The notes: generated by a model from the letters alone, not told the origin. DNA of 64,000 bases from Olsenella sp. An293 (GCF_002159495.1 NZ_NFIT01000002.1:62001-126000), one strand, 5' to 3'; shown: positions 16,631 through 29,775, counted from the first letter of the stretch. Translations and numbers: made by a program.

Positions 16631-16670
16631 AAAAAGAAGACGGCCTGCGGGAAGTCCCCGCAGGCCGTCT
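16631..16670. terminator. Shared terminator of the nuclease-family gene and gyrA
   Basis: A GACGGCCTGCGGG stem with its complement and a 4-base loop. On the minus strand it is followed by TCTTCTTTTT, so it is strongest for gyrA. Confidence 0.85.
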
Positions 16671-16696
16671 GCGTTTGCGCGGCGGGCGCCGGCGCG

Positions 16697-19438
<2,742 letters not shown>

Positions 19439-19494
19439 GTAGTTCTCCTTCTTACGGCAGCTGGTATCTCACTCGGTACCAGGGAAGGCCAGAT

Positions 19495-21537
<2,043 letters not shown>

Positions 21538-21697
21538 GCGCTCTTCCTCCCTCGGGGACAGCGGCGTCGCTGTCTCCCAACATGGCTTTCTCACATGGGC
21601 CGAGAGCTAAATCGGCCCAGTCTTCACGATGATAGCTTTTGTGAGACGCTGAGAGGCCCTCTAAGGCGGGCTTCACGAATTCAGCTACTTGTGGCGT

Positions 21698-22240
21698 CTA
21701 TCGTTCCCACGATGCTCTCATGGCCCGAGAGACGCTGTCCCTGAGTCCCTCCGGGACCTGTGAGCAGAGCCTCTCTATCTCGGCCGCCTCGTCGTCGGGG
21801 AGCGGCTCTCTTTCCGCGGGCGAGAAGGACCCCCGGCCGCGGGCGGGCTCGGGGCGCGCAGCGGTGCGCTTGGACTCACGGAACACGAGCTCCGAGAAGC
21901 GCAGGCCCACGCGCTCGAGGCGGGCCTGGTAGACCTCGCGGTTGGCGTTGAAGTCGGTCGCGCGGGCGCGCGAGTCCACGTAGACGATCAGCGCCGGGAA
22001 CTGCTCGCGGCCCTTGGGCTCGCGCACGAAGACCCCGGTGGTGTGCGCCCGCTCGATGTCTCCGTTCACGGCGTACCACGCCCGGCCGACGCTCCACGTG
22101 GAACGTGCCGCCCGGGCGCCGTCCATGCCGTCGAGCACCGACGAGAAGACGTCCGAGACGGCGGAGGGGGCCTGCTCGCGGGCGAGCAGGTGCCGCTCGA
22201 GCTCGCTTCTCGCGGCGCGCGGGGTGGCCTCACTCGCCAA
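21698..22240 (-). CDS. DUF721/DciA-like protein
   Basis: This 180-residue protein lies between recF and gyrB, the usual place for the DUF721 (DciA-type) gene of actinobacteria. DciA proteins load or stimulate the replicative helicase in bacteria without DnaC or DnaI. The central part (STWSVGRAWYAVNGDIERAH, then FPALIVYVDSRARATDF, then LERVGLRFSELVFRESK) follows the KH-like DUF721 pattern. An arginine/proline-rich C-terminal region follows. I place the start at the TTG at 22240, which overlaps the recF stop and follows GGAGGTGG at good spacing; earlier in-frame starts lie deep in recF. Family membership is fairly sure; helicase loading here is inference. Confidence 0.75.
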   Translation of the reverse strand: MASEATPRAARSELERHLLAREQAPSAVSDVFSSVLDGMDGARAARSTWSVGRAWYAVNGDIERAHTTGVFVREPKGREQFPALIVYVDSRARATDFNANREVYQARLERVGLRFSELVFRESKRTAARPEPARGRGSFSPAEREPLPDDEAAEIERLCSQVPEGLRDSVSRAMRASWER

Positions 22241-23318
22241 AGCGGACCACCTCCGCCCGCTCGAGCAGATCGGGCGAGAAATACCCGAGGTTGGTGGTCG
22301 TGACCACGGTCTGGATGCCCTCGCGGACATATCCCATGACGGCGTCGCGCCGGGAGGCGTCGAGCTCGCTCATCACGTCGTCGAGCAGCAGGAGCGGCCG
22401 CGAGCCCAAGATCTCGCCGGCGAGGTCGACCTCGGCCATCTTGAGCGCGAGCGCCACCGTGCGCTGCTGTCCCTGCGACCCAAAGTGGCGGGCCTCGCGG
22501 CCCTCGATCTCAAAGACCACGTCGTCGCGATGCGGGCCCACGCAGGTCTGGCGCCGCGCGAGGTCCTCCGCCCGTCCTCTCTCGAGGGCGTCCAGGAAGA
22601 CGTCGCGCAGCTCGTCGCGGGTGAGGTCCTCGACGCCCTCGCCGAGGGTGCACGAGTAGGAGCACTCGAGGCGCTCGCCGCCCGCCACGCGCGCGTAGAC
22701 CTCGGAGACGCGCCGGGCGAGCCGCGAGAACAGGCGCAGGCGCGCGTGGAGCAGCGTCGCCCCGCCCAGCGCGACCGACGCGTCCCACGCCGCCAGCAGC
22801 CCCTCGTCAAGCACCTCCTCCTTGAGCAGGCGGTTTCTCTGCTCGACGGAGCGCTGGTAGGCGAGAAGCACGTTGGCGTAGCCACGGTTTGCCTGACGAC
22901 CAAAGTCGTCGAGCTCGCCGCGACGCGTCGAGGCGCCACTCTTGACCAGGGCCAGGTCGTCGGGCGTGAAGAGCACCGACATCAGGGCCTCGGGCATGTC
23001 GGCCGCCTGGCAGCGCTTGCCGTTGCGGAAGAACTGGCGCCTCCCGGAGACCACGTCAAGCCGGGCGTCGAGCACCCGCCCGTCCCCCTCGAGCCGCGCG
23101 GCGGCGCGGGCGGAGGCGGCGCCCTCGCGCACGAGCTGCGCGGGCGCGGGCCGCCTGAACGACTGTCCCGAGGTGAGCAGCTGGAGCGCCTCGACGGTGT
23201 TGGTCTTACCGGCGGCGTTGGGCCCCACGAAGACCGTCACCTCGGGCGAGAGGGCCACCTCAAGTCGCTCGAAGCTGCGAAAGTCCGCGAGCGAGAGCTC
23301 TGTGACGAGAAGTCCCAT
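22230..23318 (-). CDS. recF: DNA replication and repair protein RecF
   Basis: RecF is an SMC-like ATPase that helps load RecA at gaps. The 362 residues include Walker A GPNAAGKTN (about 33-41), ABC signature-like SQGQQRTVALALKMAE and Walker B-type PLLLLDDVMSELD near the C terminus. Its start is 3 bases after the dnaN stop, and its stop overlaps the DUF721 gene, so translation is probably coupled across the three genes. Confidence 0.96.
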   Translation of the reverse strand: MGLLVTELSLADFRSFERLEVALSPEVTVFVGPNAAGKTNTVEALQLLTSGQSFRRPAPAQLVREGAASARAAARLEGDGRVLDARLDVVSGRRQFFRNGKRCQAADMPEALMSVLFTPDDLALVKSGASTRRGELDDFGRQANRGYANVLLAYQRSVEQRNRLLKEEVLDEGLLAAWDASVALGGATLLHARLRLFSRLARRVSEVYARVAGGERLECSYSCTLGEGVEDLTRDELRDVFLDALERGRAEDLARRQTCVGPHRDDVVFEIEGREARHFGSQGQQRTVALALKMAEVDLAGEILGSRPLLLLDDVMSELDASRRDAVMGYVREGIQTVVTTTNLGYFSPDLLERAEVVRFGE

Positions 23319-23321
23319 CCC

Positions 23322-24422
23322 CTAGAGGCGCACCGGCATGAGCAGGTAGAGGTAGTTGACCTTGCCGTTGCACTTGAAGATCGCCGGCTGGACCGCGCTC
23401 TGGAGCTCGAGGCGCGCCTCGGAGCTCTCCGAGACGGCGTTCACACAGTCGAAGACATAGTGGTAGTTGAGGGCGATCGAGAGGCTCTGGCCCTCGACGT
23501 CGCACGGGACGGTCTCGGCGGACTCACCCTGCTCGGGGGAGCGCGCGGAGAGCCTCATGAGGCCCCCGTCGGCGTCCACGTCAAAGCGAACCGAGGCGTT
23601 CTGCAGCGCGATGACCGAGACGCGCTTGAGCGCCGCGGAGAAGGCGGCGACGTCGATGCCCACGGCCGTCGAGCAGGTCGGCGGGAGGAGCTGCTTGTAG
23701 TCGGGGAAGTTGCCCTCGATGCGGCGGGACACGAAGGTCGTGTTGCCAAAGGTGAACACGATCTGGCTCTCGGTGGTGCCGATGGAGACGACGTCGGTCA
23801 TGGAGGGCATCGCCAGGACGTCGTGGAAGACCGCGCCCGGGACGATGGCTCGGAACGCCTCGCCCGCCGCGGCCTCGACGGAGGAGTCGCACACCGCGAG
23901 GCGGAAGGAGTCGGTAGCCACGAGCCTGATCGTGTTGTCCTCGACGGTGAGCAGGATGCCCTGCAGGATCGGGCGGGAGTTCTCCTTGGAGGTGACGCGA
24001 TAGACCTTGTCCACCATGCGGGAGAGCAGCTCGCTCGGCAGCTCGATCGTGCGGTCCGCCTGGACCTCGGGGAAGCCCGCCCAGTCGGCCGGGTTCAGGG
24101 TGTTCAGGCGGAAGGTCGACTTCTCGCAGGAGATGACGAGCGTGCGGTCCGACCCCTCGAAGGTGACCGCCGCGTCGGAGAGGGTCTTCACGATGCTCGT
24201 GAGGACCTTGCCCGAGACCACAGCCTCGCCCGGCTCCTCCACGTTGGCGGGGATGAGGTGGCGGATCGAGATGGTGAGGTTGTTCGTCTGGAACTCGAGG
24301 GTGCCCTCGGCCGCGCGGACATAGATGCCGGCGAGGATGGGCAGCGTCGAGTTTGCTCCCATGCCCTTGGAGACCACGGCGAGGGCCTTCATGAGTGAGG
24401 ACTGGCTAACGGTGAACTTCAT
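23322..24422 (-). CDS. dnaN: DNA polymerase III beta sliding clamp
   Basis: DnaN forms the ring that tethers polymerase III to DNA. The 366-residue protein shows the three-domain clamp pattern: MKFTVSQSSLMKALAVVSKGM at the start, LPILAGIYVRA, the central VEDNTIRLVATDSFRLAV, and the C-terminal YLLMPVRL that closes the partner-binding pocket. AAAGGG precedes the ATG. It lies between the oriC unwinding region and recF. Confidence 0.97.
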   Translation of the reverse strand: MKFTVSQSSLMKALAVVSKGMGANSTLPILAGIYVRAAEGTLEFQTNNLTISIRHLIPANVEEPGEAVVSGKVLTSIVKTLSDAAVTFEGSDRTLVISCEKSTFRLNTLNPADWAGFPEVQADRTIELPSELLSRMVDKVYRVTSKENSRPILQGILLTVEDNTIRLVATDSFRLAVCDSSVEAAAGEAFRAIVPGAVFHDVLAMPSMTDVVSIGTTESQIVFTFGNTTFVSRRIEGNFPDYKQLLPPTCSTAVGIDVAAFSAALKRVSVIALQNASVRFDVDADGGLMRLSARSPEQGESAETVPCDVEGQSLSIALNYHYVFDCVNAVSESSEARLELQSAVQPAIFKCNGKVNYLYLLMPVRL

Positions 24423-24446
24423 GCTAGACCCTTTCTCTTCTCTCTT

Positions 24447-24650
24447 CTATCTAAATACATACTTAAGAACAGTAGTAGTAATAGGGACTGTCGAAAAGCT
24501 CAAAACCTCAAGAACTCGCAGCTCATGGACGCGAGAAGAACACCCAAAAAGACCGCGCGCCTTCTTCTCGCCTCGACAGGCCGGCGCGTGTCGAAAACTT
24601 CTTCGACACCGCCCGCGCCCTTTTCCGCGCGCCTCGACACGTTGTCGACA
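24447..24650. other. oriC: oriC unwinding region with DnaA-trio and DnaA boxes
   Basis: The 243-base dnaA-dnaN gap holds an AT-rich stretch (24447-24472), a DnaA-trio-like run TAG-TAG-TAA-TAG (24473-24484), a four-base GGAC spacer and a DnaA-box-like TGTCGAAAA (24489-24497, reverse TTTTCGACA). A second TTTTCGACA-type box is at 24589-24597, and TTGTCGACA is at 24642-24650. Further TCGACA cores start at 24573, 24603 and 24634. The order trio, GC-rich spacer, DnaA box matches the known basal unwinding element. No coding sequence is present. Confidence 0.85.
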
Positions 24651-24665
24651 GGGTCTTAGACATGG

Positions 24666-26222
24666 CTAGAGGTTCCCCGTGATCGACTCGCGAATCGTCA
24701 TGAGTCGGTCGTAGAAGGCCTTGTCGCTGCGCTTGGCCTCGTCGACCACGCCGATGCTGTGCATGATCGTGGCGTGGCTCCTGCCCCCGAAGTGCGCGCC
24801 GATGTCGGCGAGGGTCCGGTCGCAGAGCTCGCGCGAGAGCCAGATGGCGACGTGGCGCGCCTCCATGAGGCCCTTGTGACGCTTGTTGCCCACGAGACTC
24901 GTGTGGTCGATGTCATAGTACTTCTCGACCGCCCGCTGGACGTCCTCGATCGAGACCGTCCGCATGGACGAGGGCCAGCACTCCTTGGCGATGGCCTCGA
25001 TCTCCTCGCGCGCGATCTCGCCTCCGCGGCCCTCCGCCGCCGTCGCGGCGAACAGACATCGCTGGCAGAAGCCCTCGATGACGCGGATGTTGGTGCCCGC
25101 GAGCTCGGCCATGTAGCTCATGGCCCCCTCCGGGACCGTCCCCGAGAGGGCGGGCACGTTCTCGCGCTCGGCGTCCTCGCGCATGCGCTCGCAGAAGGTC
25201 TCGATGAGGCGCAGCTTGAGCTCGTAGCTCGGGACCTGGATGGGGGTCGTGAACCCCGAGCCCAGGCGGCTCGTCACGCGCTCGTCGAAGCCGTCCTTTC
25301 CCATGCCCAGCTGCGCGGGCGTGCGGTCGGCGGCCAGGACGATCTGCTTGCCGTTGCCGATGAGCTCGTTGAAGGTGTCAAAGAAGAAGCCGACGGTGCC
25401 CGCCTTGCCGGCCATCTTCTGGATGTCGTCGATGATGAGGACGTCGATGTCGGCGTAGTTCTGGCGCAGGACCGAGGCCGCCGAGCGTTCGCTGTGGCGC
25501 ATCGCCTCGGTGTAGTCGGTGATGAAGCTCGAGGCGTCGCGGTAGACGCACAGCCTCGACGGGTCGTTGCGTGCCACGTAGTTCTGGATCGCGCGCAGGA
25601 GGTGCGTCTTGCCCAGGCCGCTCTTGCCGTAGATGAAGAGCGGGTTGTAGGTGCTGTTCATGCCGTTGGCGACCTGCAGGGCCGCCTGGTAGGCGATGTC
25701 GTTCTCGTCACCGCGGACGAAGCGCTCGAAGGTGAGCTTGGACGTGGCCTCGGAGATGTCCTCGACCAGCGGGTTTCTCTCCCTGCGCCGGCGGGCCTCC
25801 TCGGCTCGGGCCTCCTCCGAGCGCCTCTCGTCCCAGGTGTCCTCGGCGATGCTCCTGGGCGTGCGGGGGGCCGCCGCCGGCTCCGTCTCCGCGAGCCACG
25901 CGGCCGCCTCCTCGCGGGACATGCTCGAGCTCGCGGCGGGCGCGGCCGGCGCGGACTGCGCGGGCGCGAAGGAGATGTCGAGCCTCATGGGCTCGAACGC
26001 GGCCTGGGTGAGGCACTCCTCGACCGTCGCGGCGTTCTTGGAGACGGTCTTGAGCACGAGGCGCATCGGCGTCGTGAGGCGCAGGGTGCCGCCCTCCATG
26101 CTCACGGGCGTGCAGTTGCGCAGCATCGCGAGCACGGACTCGGGGAGCCGCTGCTGGGCGGCGAGAAGGTCGAGCGCATCCTGCCAGAGGGCCTCGGCGT
26201 CGGATTCAAGGGAGAGTTCCAT
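24666..26222 (-). CDS. dnaA: Chromosomal replication initiator DnaA
   Basis: DnaA binds oriC and melts it in its ATP form. The 518 residues divide into domain I (about 1-85), a low-complexity alanine/glutamate-rich linker (about 86-165), the AAA+ domain (about 166-395, Walker A GKSGLGKT at 199-206, Walker B LIIDD at 262-266) and a DNA-binding domain with the signature GGRSHATIMHS. The ATG at 26222 has only a short AGG site but matches the family N terminus (ALWQDALDLL). Upstream in-frame sequence overlaps the GHKL gene and is a shadow. Two DnaA-box-like sites flank its -10 box, so autoregulation is likely. Confidence 0.97.
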   Translation of the reverse strand: MELSLESDAEALWQDALDLLAAQQRLPESVLAMLRNCTPVSMEGGTLRLTTPMRLVLKTVSKNAATVEECLTQAAFEPMRLDISFAPAQSAPAAPAASSSMSREEAAAWLAETEPAAAPRTPRSIAEDTWDERRSEEARAEEARRRRERNPLVEDISEATSKLTFERFVRGDENDIAYQAALQVANGMNSTYNPLFIYGKSGLGKTHLLRAIQNYVARNDPSRLCVYRDASSFITDYTEAMRHSERSAASVLRQNYADIDVLIIDDIQKMAGKAGTVGFFFDTFNELIGNGKQIVLAADRTPAQLGMGKDGFDERVTSRLGSGFTTPIQVPSYELKLRLIETFCERMREDAERENVPALSGTVPEGAMSYMAELAGTNIRVIEGFCQRCLFAATAAEGRGGEIAREEIEAIAKECWPSSMRTVSIEDVQRAVEKYYDIDHTSLVGNKRHKGLMEARHVAIWLSRELCDRTLADIGAHFGGRSHATIMHSIGVVDEAKRSDKAFYDRLMTIRESITGNL

Positions 26223-26241
26223 GGGACCTGCATTTCTCGAA

Positions 26242-26282
26242 TGTTGAAAAATGAGCCCAATCAGTATAGCGATTGTTGATAA
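26242..26282 (-). promoter_or_regulatory. dnaA promoter with two DnaA-box-like sites
   Basis: The -10 box TATACT (26263-26268) is flanked by TTTTCAACA (26242-26250) and TTATCAACA (26274-26282), both read on the minus strand. The second differs from the consensus TTATCCACA by one base and overlaps the spacer region, fitting repression of dnaA by DnaA. Confidence 0.7.
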
Positions 26283-26356
26283 GTCTGGGTCCTGACTCGG
26301 CCGGCTCGCCGTTTTTCGCCGTGGGCGGTCCGGTCGGCGCGAAGGGGCGCGCCGCC

Positions 26357-27340
26357 TCACACGGCGAGCGTGCGGCCGAACTCGGTGAGCTGGTACTTCT
26401 GGCCCCGCTTGAGCACGGCCCCCTGCGCCGCGAGCGCCGAGAGGGCACGCGACCAGGTGGCCGCCGACGAGCCAAAGGCCTGCACGAGGTCCGTGGGACC
26501 CGCGGACCCCCGCTCGGCGAGCAGCCGGAGCACCTGCCGCGACCGCTCGTCGAGACGGACGGCGCGCTCGCCGGGCGCTTCCTGCCAGGCCGACGCGGGC
26601 GGCTGCTGGTAGGCGGGCTGGGAGTAGAGGGGCTGCGGCTGGTAGGCGGGCTGGGGGGCATACGACGGCTGCGGTGGGTATGCTGGCTGCGCCCAGCCGG
26701 TGCCCGGGGCGCCCGGCTGCCAGCCCCATGGGGACTGCTGCCAGGGCACGCCCGTCTGCGCGGGGACCGCCTGCGTGCCCTCGGTGCCCTGGTCCTCGGC
26801 CCCGGTGACGGCGCGGGCGTCGGCGGCGGGGTGCGTGGATATGGTCACGACGGTGCCGCCGGAGATGTTGTCCTCGATCTCGAGGCTGCCGCCCTTGTCC
26901 TGCATGTACTGCTGGGCGTAGGGCAGTCCCGACCCAACCCCTCGAATGTAGTGGCGCATCTCCTCGGTGGCGGAGGTGGTCCCGTACTCGAGGGCGCGCG
27001 CCTTCTCCTTGATGCCGGGCCCCTGGTCGGAGAAGCGGATGGTGTTGCCGCCGTCCAAGATCGTGATCGTGGGGGCCTCGAAGTAGGCGTGGACGAAGTT
27101 CTCGACGATCTCCCTGATGACCATGAACGGGATGGAGCCGCCCTGCTCCCTCGAGAGGCGGCTCACCTCGGAGGTGATCTCCTCGAGGTAGCCGCGGACG
27201 TCGCGGGGCTCGACCACCACCACGCGCGGCGCGGCGGCGGTGTCGTCGTAGACGGCGATGCGGGCGGGATGGGTGACCTCGAGCGCCTCGCGCCCCTCCT
27301 CCCCCGTGCCCTCCACAAAGGGGTAGAAGTCCCGTGCCAT
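26357..27340 (-). CDS. GHKL-type ATPase with C-terminal winged helix, origin-linked
   Basis: I recognise the fold but not a named protein. Residues about 60-170 form a GHKL/HATPase_c domain: N box IREIVENFVHA (E80, N81), G1 DQGPGI (105-110), G2 GVGSGLPYA (134-142) and GTVVTISTH. A proline/glutamine/tyrosine linker (about 185-250) repeats YxPQPxY units. Residues about 253-327 look like a winged helix (LDERSRQVLRLLAERGSAGPTDL). No histidine-kinase dimerisation domain, membrane segment or receiver is present. The ATG at 27340 follows GGGAGGT. It lies between the two DnaA-box clusters, upstream of dnaA on the same strand and divergent from rpmH. A regulator tied to the origin is a guess. Confidence 0.8.
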   Translation of the reverse strand: MARDFYPFVEGTGEEGREALEVTHPARIAVYDDTAAAPRVVVVEPRDVRGYLEEITSEVSRLSREQGGSIPFMVIREIVENFVHAYFEAPTITILDGGNTIRFSDQGPGIKEKARALEYGTTSATEEMRHYIRGVGSGLPYAQQYMQDKGGSLEIEDNISGGTVVTISTHPAADARAVTGAEDQGTEGTQAVPAQTGVPWQQSPWGWQPGAPGTGWAQPAYPPQPSYAPQPAYQPQPLYSQPAYQQPPASAWQEAPGERAVRLDERSRQVLRLLAERGSAGPTDLVQAFGSSAATWSRALSALAAQGAVLKRGQKYQLTEFGRTLAV

Positions 27341-27376
27341 CGTCCCGCACCTCCCTTTCGACATTTGTTCGACTCG

Positions 27377-27447
27377 TGTAGATAACTTTTCACTGAGAAT
27401 CCGATGTTCGTGAAAGTTTTCAACAGCCGATAAAAACCTGTAGAAAA
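27377..27447. promoter_or_regulatory. Second DnaA-box cluster (rpmH side)
   Basis: Three sites resemble DnaA boxes: TTATCTACA (reverse, 27377-27385), TTTTCAACA (27417-27425) and TTTTCTACA (reverse, 27439-27447). They sit in an AT-rich stretch between the GHKL gene and rpmH. With the dnaA-dnaN cluster they suggest a bipartite origin. Confidence 0.7.
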
Positions 27448-27598
27448 CTGCGGATTCCTAGTGAAATGCGTTTGAAAAGAATACCACGAGCACGCAATCT
27501 TTCACGTATATGTAAGGATGAATCCATCTGGATGTGAGGCCGAGGGGCCCCGATCGGTCCTCTCCGGGCCCTCCCAAAAAGATTCTTTTGCGGAAAAA

Positions 27599-27628
27599 TT
27601 GACAGGTCAGGGCCAAGACCCTTACAAT
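27599..27628 (+). promoter_or_regulatory. rpmH operon promoter
   Basis: TTGACA (27599-27604), 18 bases, TACAAT (27623-27628); transcription would start about 45 bases before rpmH. Confidence 0.82.
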
Positions 27629-27679
27629 CTCTGGGCTTATTCAGAGGATGCCCATACCCAGAAACCGGGAGGAATAGCT

Positions 27680-27814
27680 ATGAAGCGCACCTATCAGCCC
27701 AACAAGCGCAAGCGCGCCACCACCCACGGGTTCCGTGCCCGCATGGCCACCAAGGGCGGCCGCGCCGTCCTGGCCCGTCGCCGCGCCAAGGGTCGCAAGC
27801 GTCTCACCGTCTAG
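27680..27814 (+). CDS. rpmH: 50S ribosomal protein L34
   Basis: L34 is a very small basic large-subunit protein. The 44 residues are the canonical sequence ([19 protein letters not shown] and a basic end GRKRLTV). The ATG at 27680 follows GGGAGG. It opens the rpmH-rnpA-yidD-yidC-khpB cluster next to the origin, as in most bacteria. Confidence 0.98.
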   Translation: MKRTYQPNKRKRATTHGFRARMATKGGRAVLARRRAKGRKRLTV

Positions 27815-27823
27815 CAAGGACTC

Positions 27824-28144
27824 ATGAAGACCATCAAGTCCAAGAGAGATTTTGAGAGGGTCTTCTCGCGTGGGAGGCGTTACAACGACGCGCTCCTGCG
27901 AATACGAGTTGCCAACAACGACGAGGGCGTCCCGGGCAGGGTCGCCTTCGTCGCTGCTAAGCGGCTTGGGAACGCCGTCTTCAGGAACAGGTGCAAGCGC
28001 GTCCTCAGAGAGGCCGCCCGCTCCTGTGCCCTTCCGAGAGACGGCTTCGACGTCATTCTCTTCTCCACGTCGCGGACGCACGACAGCTCGCCCGAGCAGG
28101 TCGCCGCGGCGCTGGGGAGGCTCCTCGACAGGGCGGGGGTCTAG
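27824..28144 (+). CDS. rnpA: Ribonuclease P protein component
   Basis: RnpA is the protein subunit of RNase P and helps the catalytic RNA bind tRNA precursors. The 106 residues contain the family core KRLGNAVFRNRCKRVLREAAR (about 46-66), a variant of the RNR motif, and the N-terminal IKSKRDFERVFSRGRR. It starts 9 bases after rpmH and its stop touches the yidD start. Confidence 0.95.
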   Translation: MKTIKSKRDFERVFSRGRRYNDALLRIRVANNDEGVPGRVAFVAAKRLGNAVFRNRCKRVLREAARSCALPRDGFDVILFSTSRTHDSSPEQVAAALGRLLDRAGV

Positions 28145-28363
28145 GTGGCCGCAGGCGCCCGAGCGGCGCTCGCGGCCCTTCGCTTCTATCAGAGGCGCAT
28201 ATCGCCTCTGTTTGGGGCGCGGTGCATCTACACCCCCACCTGTTCCGAGTACGCCGCCCAGGCCGTCAGGCGCTACGGAGCCGTTCGCGGCTGCTGGCTC
28301 GCCCTTCGTAGGATACTCAGGTGTCACCCCCTTCACGCTGGTGGATATGATCCCGTCCCGTGA
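28145..28363 (+). CDS. yidD: Membrane protein insertion efficiency factor YidD
   Basis: YidD is a small amphipathic protein that aids YidC-dependent membrane insertion. The 72 residues show the family motif [23 protein letters not shown], with the conserved CxYxPTCSEYA cysteines, and the C-terminal [14 protein letters not shown]. It begins with GTG directly after the rnpA stop codon and is followed by yidC after 15 bases. Confidence 0.95.
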   Translation: MAAGARAALAALRFYQRRISPLFGARCIYTPTCSEYAAQAVRRYGAVRGCWLALRRILRCHPLHAGGYDPVP

Positions 28364-28378
28364 CGGAGCGGAGGAAGC

Positions 28379-29137
28379 ATGTGGGAATGGTTCATTAACT
28401 TTCTGACCTGGGTGCTCGCCGGCATTCAGGGCGTGGTGGGCGACTGGGGCCTGGCCGTCATCATCCTGACGGTTATCATCCGCCTCCTGCTCACGCCCCT
28501 CATGGCGCACTCGACCAAGTCGACGGCTCGCATGCAGGTCATGCAGCCCAAGCTGCAGGAGATCCAGGAGCGCTACGCGGACGACCCCGAGCGACAGGCC
28601 GAGGAGCTGCGCAAGGTCTACGCAGACATGAAGTTCAACCCGCTCGGTGGCTGCCTTCCCATCTTCCTGCAGATGCCGGTCTTCTTTGGCCTGTTCACCG
28701 TCGCCCGCCAGGTTCCGGCCGACGCAAGCTTCTACAACATCCTTCCCTCGATCGCACAGTCCGCTCAGACCGTGCTCGACACGAGCGGAATCATGGCCGC
28801 AGCGCCCTACATCCTCTTTGATATCCTCTTTGGCGTCCTCACCTTCATCCCGATGATCATGAACGTGAGCACCCAGTCCGAGGCCCAGAAGAGCCAGACG
28901 ATGATCATGGGCGGCGTCATGGCCCTCATGATGCTGTGGTTTGGCTGGGGCGTCCCCGCCGCCGTCCTGCTCTACTACGTGACCTCCTCGATCTGGCAGG
29001 TCATCCAGCAGCGCGTCATCACCAAGCGCGTCATGGACAAGGCGAAGGCCGAGGCCGAGGCCGAGGCGGCCAACCGTCCCATCGAGGTCGACGTGGTGCG
29101 CAAGGAGAAGAAGGCGCGCCCGCACAAGAAGAACTAA
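28379..29137 (+). CDS. yidC: Membrane protein insertase YidC (Oxa1 family)
   Basis: YidC inserts proteins into the cytoplasmic membrane, alone or with SecYEG. The 252-residue protein is the short Gram-positive form without the large periplasmic domain. It has about five hydrophobic segments, a positively charged residue in the first conserved one (VIIRLLLTPL), a cytoplasmic helical hairpin (residues about 58-85, QPKLQEIQERYADDPERQAEEL) and MKFNPLGGCLPIFLQMPVFFGLF. The basic tail (KEKKARPHKKN) probably contacts ribosomes. It has no lipobox or obvious signal peptide. Confidence 0.95.
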   Translation: MWEWFINFLTWVLAGIQGVVGDWGLAVIILTVIIRLLLTPLMAHSTKSTARMQVMQPKLQEIQERYADDPERQAEELRKVYADMKFNPLGGCLPIFLQMPVFFGLFTVARQVPADASFYNILPSIAQSAQTVLDTSGIMAAAPYILFDILFGVLTFIPMIMNVSTQSEAQKSQTMIMGGVMALMMLWFGWGVPAAVLLYYVTSSIWQVIQQRVITKRVMDKAKAEAEAEAANRPIEVDVVRKEKKARPHKKN

Positions 29138-29178
29138 TCAGATTTCTAATTTTCCAGATAAACCATTGGGAGGTAGGC

Positions 29179-29751
29179 ATGGAGGAAGAGCTTCTTGAGA
29201 ACTCGGAGGGACTCCCGAGCGAGGATGCCCCTCAGGACGAGTTCTCCTCCATCCGCGAGCACTACGAGGCCGGCGTTGACCTGACCGACGAGGAGATGGA
29301 CCTCATCGCCGACCTCGCGGTGGGCTATCTGAAGGAGATCCTCGCGCTCTTTGGCGAGACGAGCTCCTCCATCGACGAGTATGACGGCCAGGACGGAGAG
29401 CTCATCCTCGACGTCAACGGTGGCGACCTCGCCGTGCTCATCGGGCGTCACGGCCGCACGCTCGACGCGCTGCAGATGGTCCTCACCTCCCTGCTCAGCA
29501 GCCGCATCAAGTTCTTCTACCCCGTCGTCGTGGACATCGAGGGGTATAAGAACCGCCGCAAGAAGAAGATTCAGGACCTCGCGCGCTCCTCTGCAGCACG
29601 CGCCAAGAAGCGTCACGGCAAGGTCTCGCTCGCCCCGATGAACGCGTACGAGCGCCGTCTGGTGCACCTCGCGCTCGTCGATGACGAGGGCGTGGTCACG
29701 CACTCCGAGGGCGTCGACCCCGAGCGTCACGTGGTGATCACCGCCGTGTAG
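29179..29751 (+). CDS. khpB: KH-R3H RNA-binding protein (KhpB/Jag)
   Basis: KhpB (Jag, EloR) binds RNA with KhpA and controls cell elongation in Gram-positive bacteria. The 190-residue protein lacks the long Jag_N domain of Bacillus and starts with an acidic segment. A KH domain follows (about 45-125, GxxG loop GRHG in LIGRHGRTLDALQ), then an R3H domain ending around residue 190 (MNAYERRLVHLAL, the RxxxH motif). The ATG at 29179 follows GGGAGG. It follows yidC by 41 bases, the standard position. Confidence 0.93.
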   Translation: MEEELLENSEGLPSEDAPQDEFSSIREHYEAGVDLTDEEMDLIADLAVGYLKEILALFGETSSSIDEYDGQDGELILDVNGGDLAVLIGRHGRTLDALQMVLTSLLSSRIKFFYPVVVDIEGYKNRRKKKIQDLARSSAARAKKRHGKVSLAPMNAYERRLVHLALVDDEGVVTHSEGVDPERHVVITAV

Positions 29752-29775
29752 GCGCGCCGCACATGGTATCTTCGA

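Noticed and set aside
22091-22104. GCTCCACGTGGAAC, a parS-like palindrome
   Set aside because: Three mismatches to the perfect parS core found twice near parA; it lies inside the DUF721 coding sequence and may be chance.
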